In this document: positions 33,445 through 41,270 of the stretch, in pieces
How positions within the stretch are numbered: the stretch's first letter is position 1
Layout: every line of letters starts with the position of its first letter
NCBI GenBank assembly: GCA_913057215.1
Contig: CAJXNQ010000005.1
Location: forward strand, 1-64,000
Reading direction: 5' to 3'
Source of the DNA: an uncultured Gammaproteobacteria bacterium
GTDB lineage: Bacteria; Pseudomonadota; Gammaproteobacteria; Pseudomonadales; Litorivicinaceae
Length of the DNA: 64,000 nt
The notes under the pieces: generated by a model
What the model was told of the DNA's origin: nothing
Seen by the model: the letters and a program-made list of their open reading frames with translations, nothing else
Database searches by the model: none
Program-made: the position numbers and the translations under genes

Positions 33445-35080
33445 TGAGTAAATCCTTCAGTGGTAATCGGAATCGTGCCTCCTGGCCTGCGGGCACGTAT
33501 TGAATCCGCTCTAATATAAACCGGGCGCGTAAAAGCATCCGGCGGGACAGGGTGGGGTCGAGAATAAACCGGGTGGAGGTGATCAGCGACCGTGCCAAGC
33601 CGAGAGCGAGTCGAAATTCAAAGGTTGTGTCCTTTTCTCGACGTGCGAAGCGTTTCGCGAAATTGGCCATGTCGATCGCGAGCCTGAGGATACGCGCACG
33701 CTCAGGGCCCTCAAGGATCTGCAGCCGATAACAAGACACCATCATCACTGAGATATCTTGCACGTAGTCCATATATCGCGAGCGGTGCAGGTCAATGAAA
33801 TTAATCCGGTTTTCCTGTGCGTCAAATAAAATATTATCAAGATTGAAGTCGCCATGGATGTAGACGGAAAAAGGCGAAGCGACTTCGCGCTGTTTTGCCT
33901 GCGAGATCAGTGTACGTAATCCAGGAGCGACTGCTCCGCAGACCACTCTGTCAGGCCACTCAAAGTCAGGGTGCAGGGTCAAGATGTCAGGTAAGCGTTT
34001 TTCCAATTGCGCCATGTAGTGGGCATGTGCGGGTTGCGCCTCTCGCGTCTCGCGCCAAACACTGCGGAGTGTCTGAGTCAGACGTTTGAGTGCTCGTTCA
34101 AGCAACGCCTCAGATTCGTGGAGAAGAATGTGTTCGAACGTTAGCCCATTTAAGTGTTCAATCAATAATGCAGCCGAGTCACCGCGCTTTTTATAGGACA
34201 ACACTTTCGGCGCCAAGCCTGGATAGATCTCATGCCAGGCCTCAAATCCTTCCCGCTCCTCCTTGAGCTTTTTCTTTTCACCGTCTTTGAATATGGCGGA
34301 GACTTCGTTGGATCCCGCCGTTTTGATGGCGGAAATTCCACTGCCGGATCGTGTTTCGGCAATGGTCTGAATTTCAATCTCTTGTCCGTCTGTTTCAAGG
34401 TCATGACTGACGGCTTCGAGAGAATAAAAGCGCTCAAAATTGATGGCCTGGCCGAGCGTTGCAGACAACAAAGATTCGCTGATTCGATACAGCGCTCGGC
34501 CGATTTGCGCACATGCATGTCCGGTGAGTAAGACTGCCGCGAAATCACGTGCGACACTGCGTCGGACTTGACGGATGCAGTCAGCTTCGACTTTCTGATG
34601 GCGTTTTTCGATTTTTTCTGACACCCGACTGAGGGCAATTGCAGCGCGCGTTTCCTTGGTTTCGAGGCTTTCTTTGATCTGTTGCAAACCCAGTGTGATC
34701 AGTTTGAAAATCGACTTAAACGGCCTTTCATCCAGATGTTTCCGCTCCTCGATTGATTCCACATGCTCAACGACAGTACGTGCCAGTTCATTGATGCGGT
34801 CGAGATCCTGAGCCACTGATTCAAAGGCTTGTAAGCGAATGCGTTTGGTGGTCGAGCCCTTGGCTTTTTGGCTCGTCCAACAGCTGTTTTGAATCCGTAC
34901 TTTGAGATTGTAACTGTAGCCTGCGCGGTCAAGGATCCGCCGACCTGCAGAGGCATCTTGATCAACGAGGTAGCGCTTAAGGGATCCGATTTGAGACTCG
35001 GTTTCACCAAGTAGGAACGTCAGATTTTCTTGGACCGATTTAGGTAAGCGATACATCGGCCTGTCCCATTGGATGGTCAT
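33437..35080 (-). CDS. PhoU-like domain fused to APH-type kinase
   Basis: A 547-residue protein in two parts. Residues 1-220 are nearly all helical and resemble the PhoU three-helix bundle (long charged helices such as SVAQDLDRINELARTVVEHVE, with the E-x-D-x-x-R-I pattern). Residues about 240-470 form an aminoglycoside-phosphotransferase/choline-kinase-like domain: FKDGEKKKLKEEREGF, LLIEHLNG, the catalytic loop YIHGDFNLDNILFD (about 407-420) and metal-site FIDLHRSRYMDYVQDIS. It should therefore phosphorylate a small molecule, with PhoU perhaps sensing metal or phosphate. It is the first gene of the leftward cassette; the start at 35080 has only a weak ribosome site, and a second ATG at 35056 is possible. 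Confidence 0.83.
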   Translation of the reverse strand: MTIQWDRPMYRLPKSVQENLTFLLGETESQIGSLKRYLVDQDASAGRRILDRAGYSYNLKVRIQNSCWTSQKAKGSTTKRIRLQAFESVAQDLDRINELARTVVEHVESIEERKHLDERPFKSIFKLITLGLQQIKESLETKETRAAIALSRVSEKIEKRHQKVEADCIRQVRRSVARDFAAVLLTGHACAQIGRALYRISESLLSATLGQAINFERFYSLEAVSHDLETDGQEIEIQTIAETRSGSGISAIKTAGSNEVSAIFKDGEKKKLKEEREGFEAWHEIYPGLAPKVLSYKKRGDSAALLIEHLNGLTFEHILLHESEALLERALKRLTQTLRSVWRETREAQPAHAHYMAQLEKRLPDILTLHPDFEWPDRVVCGAVAPGLRTLISQAKQREVASPFSVYIHGDFNLDNILFDAQENRINFIDLHRSRYMDYVQDISVMMVSCYRLQILEGPERARILRLAIDMANFAKRFARREKDTTFEFRLALGLARSLITSTRFILDPTLSRRMLLRARFILERIQYVPAGQEARFRLPLKDLLNE

Positions 35081-35249
35081 CAGTGTCTTGTATTGTTTGG
35101 GTCGTGGTGGCGCCGTGCATCAGGGTCCTTTGTATGCAGTCAGTCATGTGTCTTCCGTGGCCAGGCGCAGTGTGCCAAAAAAACAGGCACAATTGTGCGG
35201 TCATTTGGGTATGTTGCGCACTCAATGCATTATTGAGAGGAATTGTTCG
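35081..35249. promoter_or_regulatory. divergent control region of the GAK cassette
   Basis: 169 bp between the PhoU-APH gene (leftward) and the CofD-like gene (rightward). Both promoters must be here if the leftward genes form one operon. I see no clean inverted repeat or consensus promoter pair; TTGTAT at 35092 and TATGCA at 35134 are not well spaced. Confidence 0.4.
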
Positions 35250-36410
35250 ATGGATCGTCAATTGATCGCCCGATTACAACGGGCGCCTGAGCTCGGTCCC
35301 GAGATGGTGATTTTTTCCGGTGGCACTGCGTTTAATGATACGGCTCGCCGATTAAAACACCTCACACACCACACCACGCATTTGCTGACGCCCTTTGACT
35401 CCGGCGGGTCATCTGCTTCGCTGCGTAAGGCCTTTAACATGCCAGCTGTTGGTGATCTGCGATCACGCCTCATGGCGCTGGCTGATGAGACCTTGAGCGG
35501 CCATCAGGCGGTCGTGAAACTGTTTCAGGCACGGATTCCAAAGACCATTGATGCGCCTGTATTAGAGATCTTGATGCGAGGCTTGACCGGTGGTTCAGAC
35601 CGACTCTTGACGCAGATTGAAGAGCCAATTGCCAGCATGGTGATGCGATTATTGCATCGGTTTTTTGAATCGGCGCCGGCTGACTTTGATTACCGAGGCG
35701 CGAGCCTTGGCAATTTGGTGCTTACTGGTGCCTATCTCGATCATCATTGTCGAATGGATCCGACTGCCTCATTGTTCTCGCGTTTGGTCAAGGCACGCGG
35801 CACAGCACGTCTCTCAGTGGAAACCAATCTTCATTTGGGTGCCGTACTCGAGAACGGTGAGACTGTCATTGGACAACACCACATGACTGGCAAGGAGGCC
35901 GCCCCGCTGGTCTCTCCAATTCGTGAAATCTTCATCAATCGAGGATTGGAGCGCGTGTCGAAAACCCGCGTGGTGGCGAGACAAAAAGTGCGGCAAGCAA
36001 TCCGCAACAGTGAGCTGGTGGTGTTTGCCCAGGGCAGCTTTTACACCAGTTTAGCGGCGAATCTGTTACCTGCGGGTGTTGGGAGCACGATTGCAGAATC
36101 GTCTTCACCAAAGGTCTGGATCCCCAACCTTGGCGAAGACCCAGAGCAGTTGGGGATGACCGTGGAGGCTGCACTGCGAACGCTTGTTGCGACAATTCAG
36201 CGCGACCAACCGCATGCTGACCCACGCGACTGCGTGACACATGTCTTATTTGATCGGTCGAGTACGTATCGTGGGGGAATCCCCGAAGTATTGCTCGCTC
36301 ATTGGGGGATTCAACCCGTTGCAGCCGCTCTTGTAGGGACTGAGTCCACTCGGTACTGTCCAGATCGGTTGAGTGCAATGCTCTGTTTGCTTGCGCTCGA
36401 GATGCGCTAG
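35250..36410 (+). CDS. CofD/YvcK-like protein of the GAK system
   Basis: A 386-residue protein of the CofD (2-phospho-L-lactate transferase)/YvcK fold. Signs are IFSGGTAFND (21-30), FDSGGSSASLR, AVGDLRSRLMALAD, YRGASLGNLVLTGAYLD and VFAQGSFYTSLAANLLPAGV, which run parallel to the YvcK/CofD nucleotide-binding loops. CofD transfers a phospholactyl group in F420 synthesis; YvcK binds UDP-sugars. This branch is found with the ATP-grasp and HprK-related kinase, and its reaction is unknown. The start at 35250 has a GAGAGGA ribosome site; longer frames begin before the divergent promoter region. It is transcribed away from the other GAK genes across a 169-bp gap, and ends at a strong terminator. Confidence 0.86.
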   Translation: MDRQLIARLQRAPELGPEMVIFSGGTAFNDTARRLKHLTHHTTHLLTPFDSGGSSASLRKAFNMPAVGDLRSRLMALADETLSGHQAVVKLFQARIPKTIDAPVLEILMRGLTGGSDRLLTQIEEPIASMVMRLLHRFFESAPADFDYRGASLGNLVLTGAYLDHHCRMDPTASLFSRLVKARGTARLSVETNLHLGAVLENGETVIGQHHMTGKEAAPLVSPIREIFINRGLERVSKTRVVARQKVRQAIRNSELVVFAQGSFYTSLAANLLPAGVGSTIAESSSPKVWIPNLGEDPEQLGMTVEAALRTLVATIQRDQPHADPRDCVTHVLFDRSSTYRGGIPEVLLAHWGIQPVAAALVGTESTRYCPDRLSAMLCLLALEMR

Positions 36411-36443
36411 TTGGTTCGAGTGCGAAACCCAAGATTTGTCAAA

Positions 36444-36480
36444 CCTCACTAAGCTGATCTTAGTGAGGCTTTTCGTTTTT
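36444..36480 (+). terminator. rho-independent terminator after the CofD-like gene
   Basis: CCTCACTAAG (36444-36453) and CTTAGTGAGG (36459-36468) form a perfect 10-bp stem with a 5-base loop, followed by CTTTTCGTTTTT. It ends the CofD-like transcript; read leftward it may also serve to end tmRNA precursor transcripts. Confidence 0.92.
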
Positions 36481-36839
36481 GGTGGAGACGGCGGGATTTG
36501 AACCCGCGTCCGTCAGTCCGCTACCAAACGCTCTACATGCTTAGTCGCGTTTTTTGATTTAAGTCAGGGTTTCCCAACGCACAGGGATTCCCGTTCCGAG
36601 TTCAGTTTAAAATTTAGCTTCTCAACCCTGAACACAGCGTTGAAGCGAGTCTCTGTTTTGAACCCTGTTAGCAAGGACCAGAGACGATCCCCACTCAGGG
36701 CCTAGCTTATGCTGCTAGTGCGTAGTTTTCGTCGTTGGCAGTTATAGCTAACGAGCCCACAGTTGGGTTTACGAACACTGTAGAACTGCTCGGCATGCAC
36801 ATTTGGCTTTGTAACCGGCGTCGAATCCATATCGTCCCC
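36480..36839 (-). ncRNA. ssrA: transfer-messenger RNA (tmRNA)
   Basis: On the minus strand the 5' end GGGGACGATATGGATTCGACGCCGG (as in other tmRNAs) starts at 36839. The 3' end (CGTCTCC-A-CCA) at 36480 completes the acceptor stem with one G-U pair, and the T-arm GCGGGTTCAAATCCCGC is present. The tag reading frame is at 36707-36739 (resume codon GCC at 36737-36739), giving ANDENYALAA and stop TAA, identical to the E. coli tag. tmRNA rescues stalled ribosomes together with SmpB, encoded about 630 bp upstream on the same strand. Confidence 0.97.
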
Positions 36840-36848
36840 GAACCGCAT

Positions 36849-36877
36849 ATTATCCGCCGAGATCACGGGGTGTTCAA
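36849..36877 (-). promoter_or_regulatory. candidate sigma-70 promoter for ssrA
   Basis: On the minus strand TTGAAC (36872-36877), a 17-bp spacer and GATAAT (36849-36854) lie just upstream of the tmRNA 5' end at 36839. The -35 element overlaps the last codons of the LysE-type gene. Confidence 0.6.
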
Positions 36878-37473
36878 GTGTTTTGTACTGCAAGCCAGCC
36901 ACTGGACAGCAAAAGAATGATGCCTAATCCACGGTTGAGGTGGAGGAGTCGCTCTGTATGCAAGAATCGTCGTGCACCGAGGGCAAACAATGCGACGAGC
37001 GTATAGACCAGGGCATCAATCACACCCGCCAAGACACCCATCGACACCTGGGTCGGTCTACTGTGATTCGGGTCGATAAAGGGTCCAAAGACAGCTAGAA
37101 AAAAGACCAAAACCTTGGGGTTGAAAATGGCCACAAGAAATCCGGCAAAGAAGCCAGCCCCTGTCGTCAGTTGGTCTGGCAGTGGTGGTACGCCAGCGCG
37201 AGCCAGTCGATACCCGAAATAGGCAAGTAAGCCAATACCAAGCCAGGTTAAGAGATATGCCAGTTCAGGGGCCGCCAGTAGAATTGCTGACAGTCCAAAG
37301 ACTGTGGTGAGTGCGAAGACAGTAATGCCAAGGCCGTGTCCGACAGCACCTGCCAAGCCGGCACGAAGCCCATGGTTCGCTGACATCGTCACGATAATCA
37401 GCCAAGACAGACCGGGAGAAGCTGCGCCCGCGAGGCACAGCAGTGCAAGTTTAAGCCAATCTGCTTCGGTCAT
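36874..37473 (-). CDS. LysE/RhtB-family amino-acid exporter
   Basis: A 199-residue membrane protein with about six transmembrane helices. The family opening LCLAGAASPGLSWLIIVTMSANHGLRAGLAGAVGH (the P-G-P-like turn here reads SPG) and the mid-protein NPKVLVFFLAVFGPFID are typical of LysE/RhtB exporters, which expel amino acids such as threonine, homoserine or lysine. Its ATG shares one base with the smpB stop (TAATG), so the two are cotranscribed. The substrate cannot be assigned. The ssrA promoter starts inside its 3' end. Confidence 0.85.
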   Translation of the reverse strand: MTEADWLKLALLCLAGAASPGLSWLIIVTMSANHGLRAGLAGAVGHGLGITVFALTTVFGLSAILLAAPELAYLLTWLGIGLLAYFGYRLARAGVPPLPDQLTTGAGFFAGFLVAIFNPKVLVFFLAVFGPFIDPNHSRPTQVSMGVLAGVIDALVYTLVALFALGARRFLHTERLLHLNRGLGIILLLSSGWLAVQNT

Positions 37474-37949
37474 TAGCGAACGCGATGACGGACAGCGCGT
37501 TGCTTTTCAATCTGCCACTCACGATCTCGGATGGTGTCCCGTTTATCATGCTGCTTTTTGCCACGAGCCAGGCCAATGTTCAATTTGACGCGTGGCCCTT
37601 TCCAATACATTTCGAGCGGTACGCAGGCATGACCCTTTTGGCTCAATGCGCCATGGATCACAGCCAATTCCCGTTTATGTAGGAGCAGCTTTCGTGACCG
37701 TGTGGGGTCTGCAATGACATGCGTTGACGCCGAGTCGAGCGGTGTAATTTGTGCGTTCAGCAGGTAGGCCTCACCTTTTCGGATCACCACATAGGTATCG
37801 GTCAGATTGGCTTTTCCAGCCCGAATGGATTTAACCTCCCATCCGAGCAAAGACAGACCTGCTTCGAAGGTTTCGTCGATGTGATAGTCAAATCGCGCGC
37901 GCTTATTGGCTGCAATCTGGTTGGATGAGGTCTTCGGTTTTTTGGCCAT
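37473..37949 (-). CDS. smpB: SsrA-binding protein SmpB
   Basis: A 158-residue RNA-binding protein that delivers tmRNA to stalled ribosomes. It has the usual opening ([38 protein letters not shown]), [19 protein letters not shown] and the basic C-terminal tail ([20 protein letters not shown]) that mimics mRNA in the ribosome. The start is the ATG at 37949; the longer frame would run into the divergent ratA. It lies on the same strand as ssrA, with the LysE-type gene between them. Confidence 0.97.
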   Translation of the reverse strand: MAKKPKTSSNQIAANKRARFDYHIDETFEAGLSLLGWEVKSIRAGKANLTDTYVVIRKGEAYLLNAQITPLDSASTHVIADPTRSRKLLLHKRELAVIHGALSQKGHACVPLEMYWKGPRVKLNIGLARGKKQHDKRDTIRDREWQIEKQRAVRHRVR

Positions 37950-38003
37950 GGCGGGCGACTTTACGTATATTTCCCGATTCGTCAAATGACGTGTGAGGAT
38001 TGA

Positions 38004-38450
38004 ATGCCCAAGATTACGCGTACAGCACTGGTTTCGCACCCACCAGAACAGATGTTCGATTTAGTCAATGACTTCTCTTCGTATCCAGATTTCCTGCCCT
38101 GGTGCTCTGGCGCTCGGGTGCTCTCTGCCTCGGATACTGAGATCGTCGGCGAGCTGACCATTCAAAAGGGTGCCATTCGTCAGACATTTTCAACGCGGAA
38201 TACACTGACGCGACCCACACGGATCGATTTGTCGCTCGTTGACGGTCCATTTCGAGCACTCGGTGGCCATTGGCAGTTTGAAGCGGTTGGAACGGATGCC
38301 TGCCGGGTCAGCTTAGAACTCGAGTTCGAATTTGCGGGACGGCTGATCGCCATGGCAATTGGTGCGGTGTTCTCGCAGATTGCAGGCAGTCTTGTCGATG
38401 CATTTTGCGATCGAGCGGATCAGTTATACGGGGCAAATCATGCAGGTTGA
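38004..38450 (+). CDS. ratA: RatA/COQ10-like START-domain protein
   Basis: A 148-residue protein of the polyketide-cyclase/START group (COQ10-like). [38 protein letters not shown] is the diagnostic opening, followed by [20 protein letters not shown] and [27 protein letters not shown]. In E. coli it was described as a 70S-association inhibitor (RatA); COQ10 homologues bind ubiquinone, so the true role may be lipid or quinone handling. It overlaps rnfH by 11 bp and is divergent from smpB, the usual gammaproteobacterial order. Confidence 0.92.
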   Translation: MPKITRTALVSHPPEQMFDLVNDFSSYPDFLPWCSGARVLSASDTEIVGELTIQKGAIRQTFSTRNTLTRPTRIDLSLVDGPFRALGGHWQFEAVGTDACRVSLELEFEFAGRLIAMAIGAVFSQIAGSLVDAFCDRADQLYGANHAG

Positions 38451-38730
38451 GGTGGTGTACGCATTACCGGAACGGCAAGCGGTCGTTCAACTTGAGGTCC
38501 CGGAGGGCACCACAGTCTATCAAGCCGCAGTCGCGTCCAAACTTGCCGATCAATTTCCAGATATCGATTTAGAAACGATCCCGATGGGGGTATTCGGAGT
38601 CCGTGTTAAAACGGCCACCACCACGATCCTTCATCCGGGGGATCGGGTCGAGTTGTATCGATCTTTGATAGCGGATCCGAAGGAGAACCGCCGGTCTCGC
38701 GCTGAATCTCAGCGACCCGATCATCGGTGA
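38440..38730 (+). CDS. rnfH: RnfH-family ubiquitin-like protein
   Basis: A 96-residue beta-grasp protein (RatB/YfjF). The pattern [32 protein letters not shown]-like MGVFGVRVK and HPGDRVELYRSLIADPKE is characteristic. The function is unknown; its name comes from a location beside rnf genes in some bacteria. It starts 11 bp inside ratA. Its last 125 bp overlap the convergent bamE gene: the conserved GDRVELYRSLIADP segment lies opposite the BamE C-terminal extension, while its own basic tail (NRRSRAESQRPDHR) lies opposite the last conserved strand of BamE. Confidence 0.92.
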   Translation: MQVEVVYALPERQAVVQLEVPEGTTVYQAAVASKLADQFPDIDLETIPMGVFGVRVKTATTTILHPGDRVELYRSLIADPKENRRSRAESQRPDHR

Positions 38731-39001
38731 AATTGACGATGAGAAATGTGTTTTCACGGATCTCGCCGTCAAAATCAACGCGCTCAAGGTAGATCCAGCG
38801 ATTTGGGTTGAAGGTGTTGACAGTGATGGGAGAACCCAACAGGAATCGAACCTGATCGCGTGTCATCCCGACTTCAACGCGTTCGACTCGTTCTGGAATC
38901 AGCTGATTTCCTTGCTCAATTGGGTTTTTATGCACGCCCGGAAAGCTGCATCCCACGAGGAGCGAGACAGCAGCGACAATAGAAATCGAAATCAAACGCA
39001 T
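38606..39001 (-). CDS. bamE: outer-membrane assembly lipoprotein BamE
   Basis: A 131-residue lipoprotein of the BAM complex. The lipobox is LLVGC (Cys18) after MRLISISIVAAVS; the mature domain shows IEQGNQLIPERVERVEVGMTRDQVRFLLGSPI, the SmpA/OmlA hallmark, and WIYLERVDFDGE. The start at 39001 has GGAAG as ribosome site; the longer frame would overlap the fur promoter. A 26-residue C-terminal extension ending WWWPF goes beyond E. coli BamE (113 aa). It converges on rnfH with a 125-bp overlap and is divergent from fur, the common arrangement. Confidence 0.94.
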   Translation of the reverse strand: MRLISISIVAAVSLLVGCSFPGVHKNPIEQGNQLIPERVERVEVGMTRDQVRFLLGSPITVNTFNPNRWIYLERVDFDGEIRENTFLIVNFTDDRVAEIQRETGGSPSDPLSKIDTTRPDPPDEGSWWWPF

Positions 39002-39066
39002 TGAGATCTTCCAATGAGGTCTAAAGGTCCGAATAATAGAGATCTCCATGCAATGAGTCTACGCAG

Positions 39067-39480
39067 ATGCAGTTTGAAACCGATGAATTGAAAAAAGCCG
39101 GCCTGAAAGCGACCTTGCCACGCATCCATGTGTTGCAGTTATTGCTGTCCAACGAAGGCGAACATATGTCGGCTGAAGTGGTCTATCGTAAGCTTCATGA
39201 ACAGGGTGTGGACGTCAATCTCGCCACGATCTATCGCGTGCTAACTCAATTTGAGGAAGCCGGTCTGGTCGAGCGTCACCAATTTGATGCGACCACGAGC
39301 GTGTTTGAGTTGAAGCCTGATGATCATCACGACCATATGGTGTGCGTGAAGTGTCACACAGTGATTGAGTATGTCAGTCCAGACATTGAGGCGTTGCAAG
39401 AGCAGATCGCCACACAACACGGCTGTGAAATGGTCGATCACACGCATGTGATTTACGTGGTGTGCCCGAACTGCCAGTAA
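39067..39480 (+). CDS. fur: ferric uptake regulator Fur
   Basis: A 137-residue metal-sensing repressor of iron uptake. The N-terminal winged helix runs to about 80 (LKATLPRIHVLQLLLS and DVNLATIYRVLTQFEEAGLV); the metal sites are in the dimer domain, HHDHMVCVKCHTVIEY and the C-terminal CPNC. Both CxxC zinc pairs and the HHDH iron site are intact. It is divergent from bamE with 65 bp between the starts, where an auto-regulatory Fur box might be expected; I could not pick one confidently. Confidence 0.97.
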   Translation: MQFETDELKKAGLKATLPRIHVLQLLLSNEGEHMSAEVVYRKLHEQGVDVNLATIYRVLTQFEEAGLVERHQFDATTSVFELKPDDHHDHMVCVKCHTVIEYVSPDIEALQEQIATQHGCEMVDHTHVIYVVCPNCQ

Positions 39481-39511
39481 TCACACAAGTGGCTTTCGAG
39501 TGGGTGAGGCC

Positions 39512-41179
39512 TCAGTGCGGCTCTGTGACCCGCAATTCGCGTGCTGCCGTCAACGTGGTTTCGGTGATGGTATGCCCACCCAGCATCCGTGCAATCTCTT
39601 TGATACGCTGATCTTCGGTCAGGAAGGTGGCTTGGCTTTCAGTGACGTCTGCATCTGAGCGTTTCTCCACATGCAGATGCGCATGCGCGTGACCCGCAAC
39701 CTGCGGTTGGTGAGTGACCACCAAGACTTGGGCATTCGATGCGAGGTTACTCAGCAGCTGACCGACTCGCGCCGCTGTCTGTCCGCCGATGCCAACATCC
39801 ACCTCGTCGAACACCAGAGTCGGTGTTGCCATCTGTTGTGCCGTGATGACCTGGATCGCGAGGCTGACACGGGATAGCTCTCCGCCGGATGCAATCTTCG
39901 AAAGTGAGCCACCCGCCTGTCCGGGATTTGGCTGAAACTGAAAGCGCACAGTTTCCGCGCCACCCAGCGTGAGCTCAGCCTGTGTGACGAGTTCGATCTC
40001 GAGCATGGCATGTGGCATGCCAAGGTCTGGAAGTAACGCCGAGATCTGAGCAGACAGCGTCTGTGCCGCCTCTGCTCTAAGTTCTGTGAGATGACTTGCA
40101 GCCTGTTCAAGTGCAGATCGATGTGTTGCGACCTGCGCCTCGAGTTCGGGAATGCGTTCATTGGCGTTGGCGATGCCATCGAGACGTGACTGAAGTGCGC
40201 GGTGATGTGCGACCAGATCCTCGGGTTCGATCTTGTGTTTTCGTGCCAGCGTGAACACCTGAGCCAGTCGTTCTTCGACAAAGTGAAGTCGCTCTGGGTC
40301 CAGGTCGAATTGATCGCGTGCCGATTGGACTTCGTGACGCGCCTCAGTCAACGCGATCGTCGCCTCTGTCATCAACTCCGATGCATTGCGAAGGCTTTGG
40401 TGCTCGCTGGACAGTCGCTCTAGATCAGATGCGATCCGCTCCGCGTGGCTGATTAATCCGTCGGTTTCATCGCCGTTGAGATGTGCAAGTGCTGTGTTGA
40501 CCGTGCGCACAAACGCCTCCCCGGAGGACAGTTGACGTTGCTCCGCATCCAACGCTGTGAATTCGGTTTCGCCCAGGTTGAGTTGATCAAGCTCCTCGAC
40601 CTGAAAGCTCAAGAGTTCGCGTTCCGCATCCGCTTTTGCAGTGTCTTCCCGCAATTGATTCAATTCATCAAGGGCGGCGCGCCACGCTGTAAATTGCTGC
40701 TGATACCGTTGGAACCCTTCGCCTTGATCGGCAAATGCATCGACCAACGCCAATTGATGTTTGGTTTGCAGTAGTTTTTGGTTGGCATGTTGGGTGTGCA
40801 TGAACACCAATTGATCCGACAACTCTTTAAGTTGGTTATTTGTCAGCGGCGTTCCGTTGACGAACGCTTTCGAACGGCCTTCTGCGGTAATTGTGCGTCG
40901 GAGGATCACGGTGTCTTCATCGTCGAGTTCGTTTTCGGCGAGCCACTGTTTCGCATCGGGAAGTGCGCTGATGTCAAAGGTCGCTGTGATTTGCGCGCGC
41001 TCTGTGCCTGAACGCACCAATCCGGTATCCGCTCGCGCTCCGAGCGCCAATTCTAAGGCGTCCAGAATCAGTGATTTACCGGCGCCGGTATCCCCCGTGA
41101 CAGCGACAAGTCCATCTTGAAACTCGAGGTCAACGGAGGTGAGCGTGGCTAGATTTTTTACATTCAGTTCAGTGAGCAT
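39512..41179 (-). CDS. recN: DNA repair protein RecN
   Basis: A 555-residue SMC-like ATPase for double-strand-break repair. Walker A GDTGAGKS is near residue 31, a long coiled coil fills the middle (about 160-390), and QFQPNPGQAGGSLSKIASGGELSRVSLAI plus FDEVDVGIGG form the ABC signature and Walker B. The start was set at the ATG at 41179 (MLTELNVKNLATL), the family N-terminus; an upstream extension is unlikely. recN is SOS-induced in E. coli; a half-site CTGT lies next to the start but no full LexA box is visible. It is divergent from grpE. Confidence 0.95.
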   Translation of the reverse strand: MLTELNVKNLATLTSVDLEFQDGLVAVTGDTGAGKSLILDALELALGARADTGLVRSGTERAQITATFDISALPDAKQWLAENELDDEDTVILRRTITAEGRSKAFVNGTPLTNNQLKELSDQLVFMHTQHANQKLLQTKHQLALVDAFADQGEGFQRYQQQFTAWRAALDELNQLREDTAKADAERELLSFQVEELDQLNLGETEFTALDAEQRQLSSGEAFVRTVNTALAHLNGDETDGLISHAERIASDLERLSSEHQSLRNASELMTEATIALTEARHEVQSARDQFDLDPERLHFVEERLAQVFTLARKHKIEPEDLVAHHRALQSRLDGIANANERIPELEAQVATHRSALEQAASHLTELRAEAAQTLSAQISALLPDLGMPHAMLEIELVTQAELTLGGAETVRFQFQPNPGQAGGSLSKIASGGELSRVSLAIQVITAQQMATPTLVFDEVDVGIGGQTAARVGQLLSNLASNAQVLVVTHQPQVAGHAHAHLHVEKRSDADVTESQATFLTEDQRIKEIARMLGGHTITETTLTAARELRVTEPH

Positions 41180-41190
41180 CTGTATACGTG

Positions 41191-41217
41191 TTGAAAGTGA
41201 AGATTCTGGCCTTATAC
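41191..41217 (+). promoter_or_regulatory. candidate sigma-32 heat-shock promoter for grpE-dnaK-dnaJ
   Basis: GTTGAAA (ending 41196) and CCTTATAC (41210-41217) with a 13-bp spacer resemble the RpoH consensus CTTGAAA-N11-16-CCCCATNT. It lies 54 bp before the grpE ATG, in the 91-bp gap to the divergent recN. Confidence 0.55.
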
Positions 41218-41270
41218 ATGCGAGTCTGTTGACAGTGTAGCGCAGTCGCGGACAAAACAAGGAGGAGAAC

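Noticed and set aside
35073-35249. A longer start for the CofD-like gene at 35073
   Set aside because: It would overlap the divergent gene and the presumed promoter region; the ATG at 35250 has a good ribosome site and gives the family N-terminus.
41179-41200. A LexA box for recN
   Set aside because: CTGT lies next to the start but the other half reads TGAA instead of ACAG, so the palindrome is missing.
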